A DNA stretch of 64,000 nt from Opisthocomus hoazin (Eukaryota; Chordata; Aves; Opisthocomiformes; Opisthocomidae): assembly GCF_030867145.1 (NCBI RefSeq), contig NC_134428.1:3658001-3722000 (forward strand), read 5' to 3'. The position numbers and the translations under genes are program-made. The notes beneath the pieces were generated by a model. The model did no database searches and was not told where the DNA came from. It saw nothing but the letters and a program-made list of their open reading frames with translations. Positions 1 to 11,942 of the stretch are shown piece after piece; the first letter of the stretch is position 1, and each line of letters opens with the position of its first letter.

Positions 1-307
1 AGACCGGACTGCTATTGAAGCAAAGCCTCAGTTTGTGACAGACAGCAGAAAGGGCAGGGGGTGTGCTGCAGTGAAGGAGAGAATCAGGATTTTGGCCTCC
101 CTTCTGGCAGGAGTCAGCAGATGAGGCAGAGACTGTCACCTTGTACAGGGGAACAAGATCTCACCAGGCTTGCTGCGAAGTAGTACAGGTGAGGTACAGA
201 CCACAGAGACAGGCTTAGTTGCTGCCTTGGGTTCCTCGTCTGATGCTGTAGCACTTCTTGTTCTGAAGCATACCAATGGCACTTAAGAAACTGGCTTTGT
301 TTTGCAG

Positions 308-394
308 GCCAAGATTAAGAAAGAAATGCTAGAAGGCATTGCCCTGGAGAAAAAAATTCGAATTTCCAAATACAAAGTCCCTCGCAAAACTTGA
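308..394 (+). CDS. Candidate alternative terminal exon of NDEL1 (copy 1)
   Basis: This short open stretch follows a good splice acceptor (pyrimidine-rich tract ending in TTTTGCAG at 307). It encodes 28 residues and then a TGA stop at 392-394. The peptide is lysine-rich and begins AKIKKEMLEG. It lies between the NDEL1 exon that ends in GDLLRKVG (seen at 58,325 for the second copy) and the exon beginning [10 protein letters not shown]. That upstream exon ends in phase 0, and this stretch is open in phase 0, so splicing would give an NDEL1 protein with a different short basic C-terminus. I do not recognise the peptide from known NDEL1 isoforms. It may be a real alternative end, an exon of something else, or chance. 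Confidence 0.4.
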   Translation, partial: AKIKKEMLEGIALEKKIRISKYKVPRKT

Positions 395-795
395 GGATTC
401 TGCTTTAGGCTCTGTCTTAGACTTCTGATTAGCTTATGCCAGCCTTACTGCAGCTGCTGAAGCAGGAAGTTTTGGTAACTTCTGCTAGGAATTGGCTTCC
501 TTATTTTAGGTAATTAATTGAGTGTTGATATGTTGTAAAATCTGAGCCCGGATGGAACTGAGTCATGCGTGGCGGTCTCCATCAACATCTCGTTGTGTGG
601 GTTTCCTTTGTGGTTGGATGACAGAGAAAATGACAGCTTTGTTCCCATTCAGTTCAGCTTTCGCCAAAGGTGATCACACTGGGTTCCTGATCGTGGTGAT
701 CTTGGGGTCATGACAAAGCCTTAACTTGAGCAGCAAAATACTTCCTCTTAAAGGTATTACTTTTTTGACGTCATTTTTTTTTTCCTCTTTCACAG
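395..795 (+). other. NDEL1 intron between candidate terminal exon and next exon (copy 1)
   Basis: AT-rich intron-like sequence with a long T tract just before the acceptor at 795. Nothing else was recognised. No AATAAA lies close behind the TGA at 394 to support polyadenylation there. Confidence 0.5.
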
Positions 796-947
796 GCCTT
801 AGAATCCAAATTAGCTGCTTGCAGAAATTTTGCAAAGGACCAGGCATCACGGAAATCCTACATTTCAGGGAATGTTAACAGCGGTGTGATGAACAGCAAT
901 GGCACAAAGTACCCTCATCCGGGACATACTTCTTTCTTTGACAAAGG
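796..947 (+). CDS. NDEL1: NDEL1 late coding exon (copy 1)
   Basis: The exon is bounded by a TTTCACAG acceptor and a GTAAGT donor and is 152 bases long (50 codons plus two bases). It starts [20 protein letters not shown] and ends HTSFFDKG. This matches the C-terminal part of NDEL1 (nudE-like 1), a coiled-coil scaffold that binds LIS1 and cytoplasmic dynein and works in nuclear positioning, mitosis and neuronal migration. NDE1 was considered, but the [16 protein letters not shown] run fits NDEL1. The middle segment ([18 protein letters not shown]) differs modestly from mammals, as expected for a bird. The exon that should follow, encoding the short proline-rich C-terminus, was not found downstream in this window. 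The upstream exons of this copy would lie before position 1. Confidence 0.88.
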
Positions 948-3900
948 GTAAGTAAGGATATGCTTTTATCCTGAAAGGGAGTGTGTTTCAGGATGCTACT
1001 TGGAGCAGAAGTTATTCTTGGTTTGTCTTTAGGCCACCACAGCTTTCATCCTATAGGACAAATAAATTGTGGAGCCAGTCTCAAGGGGATGGGGAGGGTG
1101 ACAGTGCTGATTTCTTTAAAGCAAAGAGCAAAGCAAGCGTGATTGTCTCGTAGCTGGCAGGGTGCCAGTGCCTGTCCTGTCCCTCTGCTGCCGAATCTCT
1201 TGGCAGCTGCATCTCAGGTAATAAAAAAATCAACCGAGGCAGCAAACCTGCTGGTGAAGTGAACGTGCCCTTCGAAAGGATCTCAAGTAAGTAGCGGTGG
1301 AGTTGCCATAGCTACTGGTGTGCTCACACGGGGGAAGTACGTGATGGCAAATCTGGAGGTTCCCTTGGTGAGAACAGCTGAGTGCAGGCAGCAAATGCTC
1401 GCTTGGAGGGTGGTGCCCTGTTTGCTCTACTTCCCCCTCTATGAGGGGAAAAAGAAAACGTCATTAAGGGCATAGTTCTGGCTGATCGAGGGAGCAACTG
1501 CTTCCATGCTGTCTGTGCTGTGCGTCAGCCGTGAAGCCAGAAACTGCTTTCACAGGAGAAACGACCCCGTGTGTCTCCCGTGACTCGCCCGTGGTCAGGG
1601 CTTTCTGCACATCCTCAATACAGAATTCATTTTGGAGAAGTAAATGAGCAGTTGCCGACCTGAAGAGTGCCGTATACAGAGCAGACAAGCTGAGCTTCCT
1701 ACAATCATCCTCGTTTGAGCTGAATTGTGTTGCTACGTGGGTAGCGGGGCAAGTTGCATCTTAGAAACTGGTATTCGGAGTTTTTTTAGAGTCACTGTTG
1801 TTTGCTGGTTTTGGAAAAGAAGAGTTTAGAGACATAACAAAGTCAGTGTCCTGTGCAAATCGGACAGACTTTTGGGTCGTCTGTGCACTGCAAGGCTGGC
1901 TGGGGTCTGTGCATCACCACGGCAGCTCACACTTGCAGGGCACGGGCGAAATTTCAGGTACAAGCTGTCAGGGTAGTTGCTAGGGAGAGATTATAGCTGT
2001 TCTTAGGAGGCAGCATGGCTATATCGAGTTGTGGTGTGACAAATAAGCTGATTGCTGTGTGGGGTGGGGTCACTTTTAATTATCTGGATTGTCATCACAC
2101 TTGCTATCTGGGCTGGCTGCCTGGAGTTACCAGCAGGTGGTAGCTGAAAAAGATTTAGAAACCCACCCTCCTGAAAACTAACTTCTACAGCAGAGCTGGA
2201 GGATGTTAGTGGGCTAGAAAAGGGGGTGGAAATGACTGACGTCCTTATCGGTAGGTTGTTAGAGATCCCTGCTGTCCTGTCCTCCTCCTCTGCGCGCCCA
2301 CATGCTGTTGACAGCGGAGGGCCTGTGCCTCTTCCCCGCATCGGCTCCTGCTCAATCTTGCTGCCCCTGTGGAGGTCTCTGAGTGCTGGGGCTGATCGCA
2401 GTGTCTGTGCTGGGCACGCGTCTCCGTGGCTGCCGTGTAAAACCTGTACAACTTTGCACGTGTAAGCTGAACCGAGCTCTGAACCGCAATGTGGTCAGCC
2501 CCATCACGCCCGCACGCTGCAGCAGCCGCCCAGCTCCAGCCGCGCTGGCAGGAGTCGGACCTGGAGCATGCGGCGGTGGCTGGGCACGAGGGGCTGAGGC
2601 AAGGCATGCCTTGCTTATCCCCTCTCCTCCTCTCTCCCCAGCCCCTGTACTCTCCTCCCTGCCCCTCATTGTTGCTGGAGCCTGAAACAGCCACATGTGA
2701 TTGTAGATGCCATCCCATCTGCAGCCACTGCCTAAAGAGCAGCCCGTTGTTGGGTGGTGGGAATGGGACAGAGGTAACTCAGCTGCAGCATTACATTTCC
2801 CCTTACTTTCCTTCCTCTGCCATTTTGTTGGTTAAAGTGTTTGGCCAGTCTCCATCTCCTGTCAAACATCTGCTCTTTGCCTGCTGAGCGGAGCTGAGCA
2901 GGCAGCCGAAGACAGCGATGGGCAGGAGCTGACATAGGGGAGCGTCACTTTAGCAGAGGCCTGGAGGACAGCTGGGCCCGCAGCGAGGCTTTGCTGGGGA
3001 ATTGGAAGAGTCAGGACTTGCCTACTTTTTCCAAACTCAATGTCTGCTGTGAGATTAGATTCCTGCAGACTTGTTCCTTCAGGAATGTGCTGTTACTGTT
3101 CGGATGCCCGGGCATGGCCGAACAGCACCTGAGGATGTTCTCGAATAGATACTTGTTTTTTTTGGTGTTGTAATATTTCTTAATTGGTTATTAACTTCGA
3201 TCCAGTTGGGGAACAAAATGGCTCTGACTTTGATGGGCTCTGCAGAGCCTTGGCACTTGAACAGCAGAGCTGAGGCAGCATGTGAGCCAGCATGTAGTGT
3301 TTGTTGCTTGAGGCATGAACTCCGTGTTCACTGCTCCCCCACTCCCCTGCCTGCACTCTTATCAAAGTCCTTGTAGATGGTGTTTATGCTTAGGTTATTT
3401 TGGTCAATCTGCTGGGCTTTGTTTTATTCAAACAAGCTCAGGTTTGAATGTGAGAAGCACCTCTGCTTGCACACTTGTAGCAGTCCCGTGAACAAGTAGG
3501 GATATTTACACAGTGCACACAGTTACCCCAACCCTGATCGTAATACATCAGGCAGTGAAAGCAGGGCGGTCTTCCCGTTCCCTAGTCCGCCTTATGAAAA
3601 AATTTTCCTGGAAAAGAGGGACGTGTGGGTACCTCGGATGCAGGTGAGTAATCCCATGTCCTGTAACATGCTTTGCAATGCTCCAGGCTTTTATCTGGGT
3701 CACGCGCTTGCGGCCGTGGAGTATGGTGGGAGTGCTGGTTGTCGCTGAAATAGGACCCCTCGTCTGCCTGGGCAGAGGTGGAAGGGGAGAGGTCTGGTGA
3801 GGTTCAGCTGAACACCTTTGCTTTGCCCCATTCCTTGCGTCCAGGGTTATGGCCAAGAATGTCTTTATCGTGTGCATAAACTGTTTCAATTTTTCTTCAC

Positions 3901-4689
3901 TAGGCGTGAAAAGGTCGTATTCCCCACCTTGGTCATGGGTAAATGAATTCATTTGCAATGATAAGCTGCGTGCGTTTTAACTCGGTGCTTGGAGGTGCAG
4001 AGTCGGTGGTTCCAGGAGCGGGTGCCTGGGATCAGCTCTGGTCCCCAGCAGCCCTTCGGTGCTGGAGGCTCCCTCAGCCCAGGCTTGCTGGGACCAGAGG
4101 GACCACTGACAGCAGCCCTGGACTGTAGAGCCCAGGCAGGGGCTTCCTGCTCTCCCCCACCCCTCTCCTCTCACTCCAGTTTTAAGCTCACCATCTCCCT
4201 GCTCCTATCAGCTCCTATCAGCTCCACACGCTGCTCCTATCACCTGCTCCTATCACGCTGCTCCTATCAGCTCCACACGCTGGTCCACCTTCTCTGTGCA
4301 GGGACCAGCCCCAGGGCACCAGTGCCAGCCTTGGCCTTACCCAACGCCATCACTGCCTTGGGCCAGGGGAGTAGGTACTGCACACTGGGACCTCCGAAAC
4401 AGGAGATTCCACCGCCCAGCAGAAAGCCCAGACCCCGCTGAAGGCAGCCATGGGGCCTCTGCCTGGGTCCCAGCCCTGCAGGTCAGCAGGAGGGGACTTT
4501 GGACTCTAATGGCAACACAAAGGCTCAGCCCTGACCAGGCCATTTACACTGTGTTTAGGTCAAAAGAGAAAAAAAACCCTGAGCAAACAAAAGAGGAAGA
4601 AGGGTAAATGCAGCTTCCAGTCATATTCTTCTTTATTAAGGTCTACGCCAGCCTCAGGAGATAGCTCTTCCTGTAAGTAAACAGAGCAT
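948..4689. other. NDEL1 downstream / NDEL1-MYH10 intergenic sequence
   Basis: No coding exon is supported here. I looked for the last NDEL1 exon (a short Pro/Ser-rich C-terminus) and for its acceptor and did not find it. Short open frames on both strands, especially in the GC-rich part around 2,270-2,690, lack splice or homology support. A small tandem repeat sits at 4,199-4,281. Confidence 0.5.
4199..4281. repeat. Short minisatellite (CTCCTATCA-based)
   Basis: CTCCTATCAG / CTCCTATCAC units are repeated about six times, interleaved with CTCCACACGCTG. It is non-coding and lies just downstream of the MYH10 3' end. It is probably length-polymorphic. Confidence 0.8.
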
Positions 4690-6208
4690 GCGGCCACATC
4701 TATAATGAATAAATTTATTGTCTTACAAAAATCATTATCTAGAAATATGGGTATACAAGAAAACAAGATATTTGCAGTCAGATGCCTGGTGGTCAACAGC
4801 CAGTTTGATTAAAAGTATCCAAACACACACAAAAAAACCTTTGTGACAGATGTTAAAGCTTTTAACCAAAAAAGGAAATCCACGGTTTTTGAGTATGTGG
4901 CAGAGGAAGGTTCCTAGTTAACACTGATTCATTGTCACTAATATCAATAATACCACTTGGACTAGAGAGGTACGTGATATGAAGCACAGTCAAAATTAAT
5001 ACATTAAATCATTGTTATATAGGCAAATTATATATGCAACATTGTCTTAGTACTGTAGTGTCTAAGGCACTTTCTGTAATGTCAGTTTTTCAGATATTTA
5101 AACAAAAAGAATGCTAACTACTCGCTGTAATACTGTTCAAAATAAAAAAAAAAACCAAAACACAACAACAACAAAAAGGATTCACATCCACTGGCATGTC
5201 AACTCCTAGGCAGGCAACATCCGTCGCTGAACCCCTGCCACCGCTGGCTCCGCACCCGCCCCGCGCGGCCCTGTAGCCACTCCCGCCGGAGCCGCCGCAC
5301 CGCCTTGGCCTCCACGCACCGTGCAGCCGCTTGGCTCTGCGGCTTGAAGGCTAACTCACTCAGCCCTAAATTAATAAATTAATTTCGCCTGCGTTGTCTG
5401 TTTATTTTCCACTGGTGTTCACATTATAGTAGCCTTAATATATACACAGATCTGTCGGGCGTGGTGATAGCGGGTCTCTACAAACGCAGAAGTACTGTAC
5501 AGATGAGGAACGGCGACGCTGTTTCAGTTTGCCTGTACTGCAGGAACGCTAACTGATGAAGCAGGTGCTGAGAACACTTCAAAAGAGTATTGCAGGTTAA
5601 AAATGGACGCTACTCGTTCATCCCTACATCTCCCTCTAACACTTCCCAAGGCCTTTTCACAGTTCACTCGCTGATTGTGTGCTGATCACAACAATTAGGA
5701 GAAAAGAAAAAATAAATACAGGTGCAGTTTGGTCTTCAATGATCCACCAGACTCGATACAGCCACGGACCGCCTGAGCACAGGAGAAACGGAAGGATGCT
5801 GTCTGTACAACAAAGCATGCATAGTCATGACGACGGGTCTGCCCCAACCACCTACCCTCTGGGAATGAAGTTTCCGTGTTGATAAAAAAAAAAGTTCCAT
5901 CCTTCACATGATGCTTTATAAAATGGCTATACAATGAGTATCTGGAAAATAGATGCACTGAACAGAGACAACTCCATTTTATTTACTACAGAAAAAAAGC
6001 AGTTGTAACTATATCTGAAGCAGGGTACAGTATGGTGAGGCTGGAGAGCCTTAAGACATAGTTGACCTAGGATAAGTAACATTGTAGCATGCCGATGTCT
6101 CGTAAGGCAGATTGATGGCCACAAGGCAGTTGGGTGGTCAGGAAAGTCCTCCTCCTCCTGCCGACTGTTGTGTCAAAGGTCTCTGCATGCAAACGGTGTG
6201 ATGGGGCT
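4690..6208 (-). pseudogene. MYH10: 3' UTR region of the MYH10 copy
   Basis: This non-coding stretch follows the stop codon of the MYH10 tail exon. It is AT-rich towards its distal end and includes a possible AATAAA signal on the - strand at 4,714-4,719, so cleavage would fall around 4,690-4,705. A GC-rich patch sits at 5,220-5,340. The distal boundary is inferred from the signal only. Confidence 0.5.
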
Positions 6209-6354
6209 CTACTCGGCGGGCGCCGGCTGCGCTTCGTTCACGTCGCTGCCTTTGCTCTCCGCATCGTCGTCCGAGAGCTCCAGCGAGGCCCCTTCGAAGT
6301 GCAGCTGGCATCTCCCGGATCGACTCGAGGAGAAGGTGATGGGGCCCCCCCTTC
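6209..6354 (-). pseudogene. MYH10: MYH10 copy, last coding exon (non-helical tail)
   Basis: In the native frame this encodes the MYH10 tailpiece: [12 protein letters not shown], then the acidic [18 protein letters not shown] segment, ending at a TAG (6,209-6,211). The acceptor is TTTGCAG after 6,354. The preceding exon ends with two bases of an Arg codon. Joined at this acceptor, the frame is one base too long because of a run of seven G (6,345-6,351 on the + strand as C), so the tail would be read out of frame for about 70 residues past the normal stop. R to C and L to F changes also occur near the start of the tail. A homopolymer sequencing error could mimic the insertion. Confidence 0.8.
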
Positions 6355-6928
6355 CTGCAAACAGCAACTAGACAATACACGAAGGGTCGTGGCTCGCCCA
6401 CAGCCCACGGCCCCATGCTGGTGGCTGCTCCGGGAAGACCTCCGCACTGAACCATGGAGGAACAGTTTGCCCCCAGCCACGGGGCAAATTTCACACACAG
6501 GGTCTTGAAACCCCTTCTCTGACCAAGGAGAAGACAGGCTGTGCGCAAACATTCCGGTATTCTGGTATTCCTGCTTAGCGCGTACCATCATCTTAATTTT
6601 GCAAGTCCCAAGCAACCTAAAATATTGCCTCTGTACAAGCACCGAGCACAGACCAAGTCCTAAACAGAGCAGGGTCTCTAAAATAATACCAACTACTCGT
6701 TTGTGCAGCGCTGCGCTGCACCCCTCCTGCCGCTCCTGTAAGCCTCTCTCTACCCCCGAGATGGTTTTGTTCTGCAGCAACCTCACCACTGCTGTCTGTG
6801 TACAATCTGTACAATCTGTACTCGGTAGAGACCTTGATCTCCAAGAGCTGCTCTCAAGGAAAATGCTGAGACATTCCCACTGGAGTGGGTATGGGAAAAA
6901 AAGGGATTGGTGCCAGCCACTGGAAAAA

Positions 6929-8014
6929 TCACATAACCACAGAATGGTGGGGGTTGGAAGTGACCTCTGTGGGTCACCCAGCCCAACCCCCTGCCCAATC
7001 AGGGTCACCCAGAGCAGGCTGCACAGCACCGCGTCCAGGTGGGGCTGGAATATCTCCAGAGAAGGAGACTCCACAGCCTCCCTGGGCAGCCTGGGCCAGG
7101 GCTCCGTCACCCTCAGAGGGAAGAAGTTCTTCCTCGTGTTCAGCTGGATCTTCCTCAGCTTCAGTTTGTGCCCATTGCCCCTTGTCCTGTCGCTGGGCAC
7201 CACTGGAAAGAGTCTGGCCCCGTCCTCCTGACACTCACTCTGCAGATAATTATCAGCATTTCTAAGGTCCCCTCGCAGCCTTCTCTTCTTCAGGCTGAAC
7301 AAGCCCAGCTCCCTCAGCCTCTCCTCGTAGGAGAGATGCTCCAGTCCCCTCACCATCCTCATAGCCCTCCGCTGGACTCTCTCCAGTAGCTCCTCATCTT
7401 TCTTGAACTGGGGAGCCCAGCACCGGACACAGCACTCCAGATGGGTCCTCACTAGGGCAGTGTAGAGGGGAAGGAGAACCTCCCTCGACCTGCTGCCCAC
7501 ACTCCTCTTGATGCACCCCAGGATCCCATTGGCCTTCTTGGCACCCAGTGCACGCTGCTGGCTCATGGTCAACCTGTCGTCCGCCAGAACACCCAGGTCC
7601 CTCTCTGTGAGCTGCTCTCCAGCAGGGCCACCCCAGCCTGTACTGGTGCCTGGGGTTGTTCCTCCCCAGGTGCAGGACCCTGCACTTGCCCTTGCTGAAC
7701 CTCATCAGGTTCCTTTCTGCCCAACTCTCCAGTCTGTCCAGGTCTCGCTGAATGGCAGCACAGCCTGCTGGTGTATCTACCACTCCTCCCAGGTTGGTGT
7801 CATCAGCAAACTTGCTGAGGGTACGCTCCGTCTCTTCATCCAGGTCACTGATGAAGTTAAACAAGACTGGGCCCAGTACTGACCCCTGAGGCACACCACT
7901 AGTTACCGGCCTCCAACCAGACTCGGCGCCGCTGATGACAGCCCTCTGAGCTCTGCCATTCAGCCAGTTCTCAATCCACCGCACCGAGCACTCATCCAGC
8001 CCACACTTCCTGAG
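6929..8014 (-). mobile_element. CR1 LINE fragment (3' part)
   Basis: Reverse-oriented CR1 covering the end of the RT domain ([24 protein letters not shown]), the C-terminal region ([20 protein letters not shown]) and the 3' end near 6,930. Frames are broken several times. It is 5' truncated at about 8,014 in the intron beside the penultimate MYH10 exon. Confidence 0.92.
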
Positions 8015-8135
8015 CTGAACATCCCTAACACCAGCAGCGCCACAGCTGGATACTCCCCAAGGATGCACACTGCGGAGAGTCTGTGGGCACACGAGGGCTC
8101 AGACAAACCCTGCCCACCGCCACTGGCACCACCTA

Positions 8136-8336
<201 letters not shown>

Positions 8337-8688
8337 TCAAACTAGACACCTGCAACGCCACGACCAGGAGTTAGCCAACGTCCTGTCCACCCAACCACTC
8401 CAGCTGGAGATGAACCAACACAGCCTCACCGCAGACTCCAGCCCGGGCTCCTGGAAACACTGCAGAGCTCCTGAGTCTGGGAGACCAGGAAGCGTAACGG
8501 ACCATCACATCAGAGCTATCACGGGGAGGTTTTGACCACTGGGAACTACTCTAGTGGTTTAGTCATCAAGATAGATTCCCCAACATCTTTTCATTAACAT
8601 GCTTCTTAGCAAGCCCTTTCTACTTAAAGTATGGTTTTATTTACCTTTTCTGAGAAATAGGCCTCAAAAGCTAAGCCCTTCCACCTAC

Positions 8689-8797
8689 CGGCTCCTTGTA
8701 CTGGTCTGCGTGTCGACACTCATCCTCCACCTGCATGAAGAATTCCTTCAATTTCTTCTCCGTACGACGGACCAGTTTGTTAGCAACTGCTCTTTCC
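8689..8797 (-). pseudogene. MYH10: MYH10 copy, rod exon ([10 protein letters not shown])
   Basis: The 109-base exon encodes [20 protein letters not shown] and then [16 protein letters not shown] before a GTAGGT donor. Compared with MYH10 it has Ile to Phe (KEFF), Arg to Cys (EDEC) and Gln to Pro as the last codon. A proline inside the coiled coil is hard to reconcile with a working rod. Confidence 0.9.
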
Positions 8798-9643
8798 CTA
8801 GAATAATCAAAAGCCGTCATTTGTCCCAGTACTTGAAGGCCAGGAAGACAAAATCTGTTCCTTCTGAAAGGCTCTCGCCTCATGGTGTAACTGATACTTC
8901 AGTTCTCCTAACACGCCTGCCACCATCAACAGCAGCAACAGTTTTAGCGTGCTGGTGGTTGGCTGGGATGCAGCTTTGAAAACATGAAGCCTTAGCACTG
9001 GAGCAATACCAGTATGGTATGCAGGCTCAAAAGAGGGATATCAAGGTGCTTCTTACAGAGTTATTGCTAACCAGTAACATGTTCCTCCCATAGAGCCAAA
9101 AGCACAAAAAGAACAAAGATTGTTATAAGACCTTCAGATTCTGGGAGGAACTAGCTTAAAACAAATACATATATTTGGAGGACCAAGATGACAAGGATAG
9201 ACAGGAAGAGCTCACTGCAGAAAGACTTCTGCAGAGTACAGGATTCATCTCAACCAACTAAAGCTGTCACACCTAAGCTCTTCAACTGGCTTCCTCTAAC
9301 CAAGGAGACCAGGTGTCTCAAGGCGATGTTTCATCTTGTCTCAAGAAACTTCTGCATCACCTTGTGCATCCTGGGACTACCAGTCAACATATTCACCTGG
9401 TTAATGTCCAGAGTTAATTCAGCAGCTTTAGTTACCGAGCAAATCGTTTCTGAAAGTTTCAACCCCAGTTACTTTGCAGCTCTCTTGTCAAAATGTGTCC
9501 CCCAAACAGTAGGTTTCCTGATCAGAAACCCCAATGCCTTTGCCGGAAGCTCATATCTCAGCCCTACAAAAACCTAAGGCACAGAGTTTTGAGACATGGC
9601 AAACACAAGCAAACAGATTTCTTTTTTTTCTTTTTCTCCTTAC

Positions 9644-9852
9644 TTGGCTTCCTGCTCAAGCTGTTCTTCTAGCTGCACAATCTTGGCTTCTAGAGTAGAA
9701 ATTGTTGCCTTGAACTTCGACTTCACAGATCCCTCCAGTTCCCGCAACTTGGCTTTCAGCTCTTTGTTCTGCCTTTCTAGCTGCTGCCGTGCATTTTCAC
9801 TCTTCTGGGCAGCACTCCGCTCCCCAGCTAGCTCAGAATTCAGCGTGTCAAT
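9644..9852 (-). pseudogene. MYH10: MYH10 copy, rod exon ([17 protein letters not shown])
   Basis: The 209-base exon encodes a rod segment containing [20 protein letters not shown] and ends EEQLEQEAK across a GTAAGG donor. The acceptor context is weak (CTGAAAG). Substitutions against MYH10 include Val to Ile at the first codon, Gln to Arg, and two small changes in the [13 protein letters not shown] run. Confidence 0.88.
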
Positions 9853-9959
9853 CTTTCAGAGGAGAAGGATAGAAGATCATTTGGTGCTATTGAGATCCTC
9901 CACTTATCTGCACACTGAAACATAGATTGCCCCTACAGCATTGCCACCAACAGACTCAC

Positions 9960-10083
9960 CTGCAACGTGGTCTTTAGGAACCGCTCATTGAGAAGCTCCA
10001 TGTTGCTCTGCTCTTCCTCGAGCTCTTCCTCCAATTGTGCAATCCGAGCTTCCAGCCGGCGCTTCTCATCCAGCAGCGCTGAC
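9960..10083 (-). pseudogene. MYH10: MYH10 copy, rod exon ([19 protein letters not shown])
   Basis: The 124-base exon has a TTTCTAG acceptor and a GTGAGT donor. The phase joins correctly to the exon at 10,333-10,421. It is well conserved except NDRFRK, which reads NERFLK here (Arg to Leu). Confidence 0.9.
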
Positions 10084-10332
10084 CTAGAAAAGAAGTATTT
10101 GGGTCAAGACACGCTCAGATCTGATACAAAGCAACTGGCTATTTTGCTTTTGATACTTTAGACATTCCAAACTGTAACGAGAAGCTACTGTGTAAGCAAT
10201 TCTCTTCGTAACAAGAAGGAATTTTTATCGGGACAACAGGTCAATACAGAAATTGCAAGCAGGCTACCAAGAACTGCAGCTGCTGGTGCCTGAAGTTCTT
10301 CAGATGCACAATTAATACATTTGATGACTCAC

Positions 10333-10421
10333 TTTCCCGAAGCGCTGTTTGCAATCTCATCAGCCAACTCATCCCTTTCTTGCTCAGCATGACGACGAGC
10401 TCTTTCAGACGCAGCAAACTC
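10333..10421 (-). pseudogene. MYH10: MYH10 copy, rod exon ([18 protein letters not shown])
   Basis: The 89-base exon has a TTCACAG acceptor and a GTGAGT donor and encodes [20 protein letters not shown] followed by IANSASGK. A Leu to Phe change occurs at the second codon. Splice signals and phase are intact. Confidence 0.9.
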
Positions 10422-11657
10422 CTGTGAAGGTTTAGGAAATATTCATTACAGCATTAGGAATCTCAAAACTTCTGCATACAATTATGCCTTCTAATAACTT
10501 CTGGGAGATGCTGTGAAGTGTGATATCGCCGAGGTCTTTTAATGGATAAACAGAACCAACAGCTGTAAAAGCTAGCAGGACGCATCACCTTTATCTTTCC
10601 CTCCTGTAACTGCCACATGACTACTATGAATTTACTTCTCTCCGTCCCCTGAAAAGGCCAGTAACATTCAAGCCCTAAGCAGGAGGAGAAAACCGTTCTG
10701 TCACATGCTTTAATTCATTAAGTATAACGTGGGCACTAAATTAAGCAAATTTTTTAGGTTCCTACAGAGTACGTAGCATGACTGAAAGCAAAGTATAGAA
10801 AATGAATTTTTAGCACAAAAGTATAACAGCGCTGAATCTTGTATTGTGAAATTGTATTGAGTGGTAGAAACACCCAGACATTCACCAAGAAGGACACAAT
10901 CTAATGCACTGCAAGTGCAAGACTGACTAGTTTGAAGTCTGTGAAAGAATGACATGGAGAAGCTCTAGTAAGTTGTAGGTAAAAGTCTCAAACATTAAGT
11001 GCAGTGTAAGCTGAGTGATTGCTTCAACCTTTGCAGCTAACAGGGTAAAAAGAGGTCGTCTCTCACACTAGGCAATTCTGTTGCCTTCAAACCTCAAACG
11101 TTTAACCTTGTGGCAGACAACGGAGATAATCGGAGATAAGTGACAGTGATATGTAGCACGACTTGGAGCTCTTACATGAATTGCCAACAATGAGGGAACA
11201 GATGCCCGTAAAAGAAAGGGATGAGGACCTCAGATAGCAGAGAGATAAACCTCCACAGACTTAAATGGTCCACTGAGGTACTGGAGAGATTGTTAGGTTT
11301 TTATATACTTCCAGTGACCAGTTTTAGTACTGACAGTGTGCACCACAGCTTCCAGAGACTCTCAAACCACCTTGTAAATTTTAGTGAGGCTTGAAATCTG
11401 TTTAAGCAGTAGTAAGGCTTCCCTGCTACCCAGGCAGGGAAAGGAAGTCCAGACTACTAGAAGGATTCCTACAAAGATATAATAAGCTCACTAATGACCT
11501 GGGGCAGTAAGGAAGAGAAACATCTCCAGGCTCCCACTTTTCTGTTCAACCCACTGGATAGCTTTTTCCTTTTTCTTTTTTTTTAAAAAAACAAACACCC
11601 TCTGGCCTTCCCCTTTTCTCTAGAAAGAAAACCAGATTTCTTGGATTTCAATCTCAT

Positions 11658-11786
11658 CTCTTGGAGCTGGAGTATTTCTGCTTCAAGACCTTTGAGCTTC
11701 TTTTCACTTTCTTTGGACTGTGCAAAGATCTCATCTCTGGATGCAAGGGCTTCTTCTAGCTCCAGCTGGTAGTCTTTCATTTGAGC
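11658..11786 (-). pseudogene. MYH10: MYH10 copy, rod exon with destroyed splice donor
   Basis: The 43-codon exon begins [20 protein letters not shown] and ends [10 protein letters not shown]. It should be followed by a GT donor, but the sequence after the last codon is ATGAGA, so the donor GT has become AT (11,656-11,657). Two Arg to Leu changes sit in the QxELEEAxASR stretch. Correct splicing to the next exon (10,333-10,421) is not expected. Confidence 0.9.
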
Positions 11787-11942
11787 CTGCAGTTGGATAG
11801 CAGAGGAAAGAATAAGCCATGATACAGCAGGACAACCACAAGATTTATTAGTAGCTCTGAAGCTTTTTTGCCCTTAGGAGGCAAGACCTTCCTCCTAAAG
11901 TGGCTTCATTCCACTTAAATATATTTATTTTCAGTTCTTATT

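Larger units (their letters stand above)
1..3598. repeat. Long direct repeat, copy 1 (partner 60402-64000)
   Basis: This block recurs at the end of the window at an offset of 60,401 bases, in the same orientation. Differences found by eye are T722/G61123, G1033/C61434, T2081/G62482, and a one-base indel with an adjacent substitution near 3491/63893, after which the offset is 60,402. Both copies are cut by the window edges, so the true ends of the repeat are not visible. The block contains a late NDEL1 exon and the start of the NDEL1-MYH10 intergenic region. Either the window is one unit of a ~60.4-kb tandem duplication plus the start of the next, or the assembly has joined two haplotype copies. 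Confidence 0.95.

Noticed and set aside
2003..2887. Overlapping open frames of 79-157 codons on both strands (repeated at 62,404-63,288)
   Set aside because: GC-rich intergenic sequence with few stops. There are no recognisable domains, and frames overlap on opposite strands.
6238..7572. 444-codon open frame on the - strand
   Set aside because: It reads from CR1 sequence through intron into the MYH10 last exon out of its native frame. It is a chance fusion with no biological unit.
10083..10333. Apparent frame mismatch between exons 10,333-10,421 and 9,960-10,083
   Set aside because: Rechecking the codons shows the first exon ends with AA and the next starts with G, giving an intact Lys codon, so no frameshift exists there.
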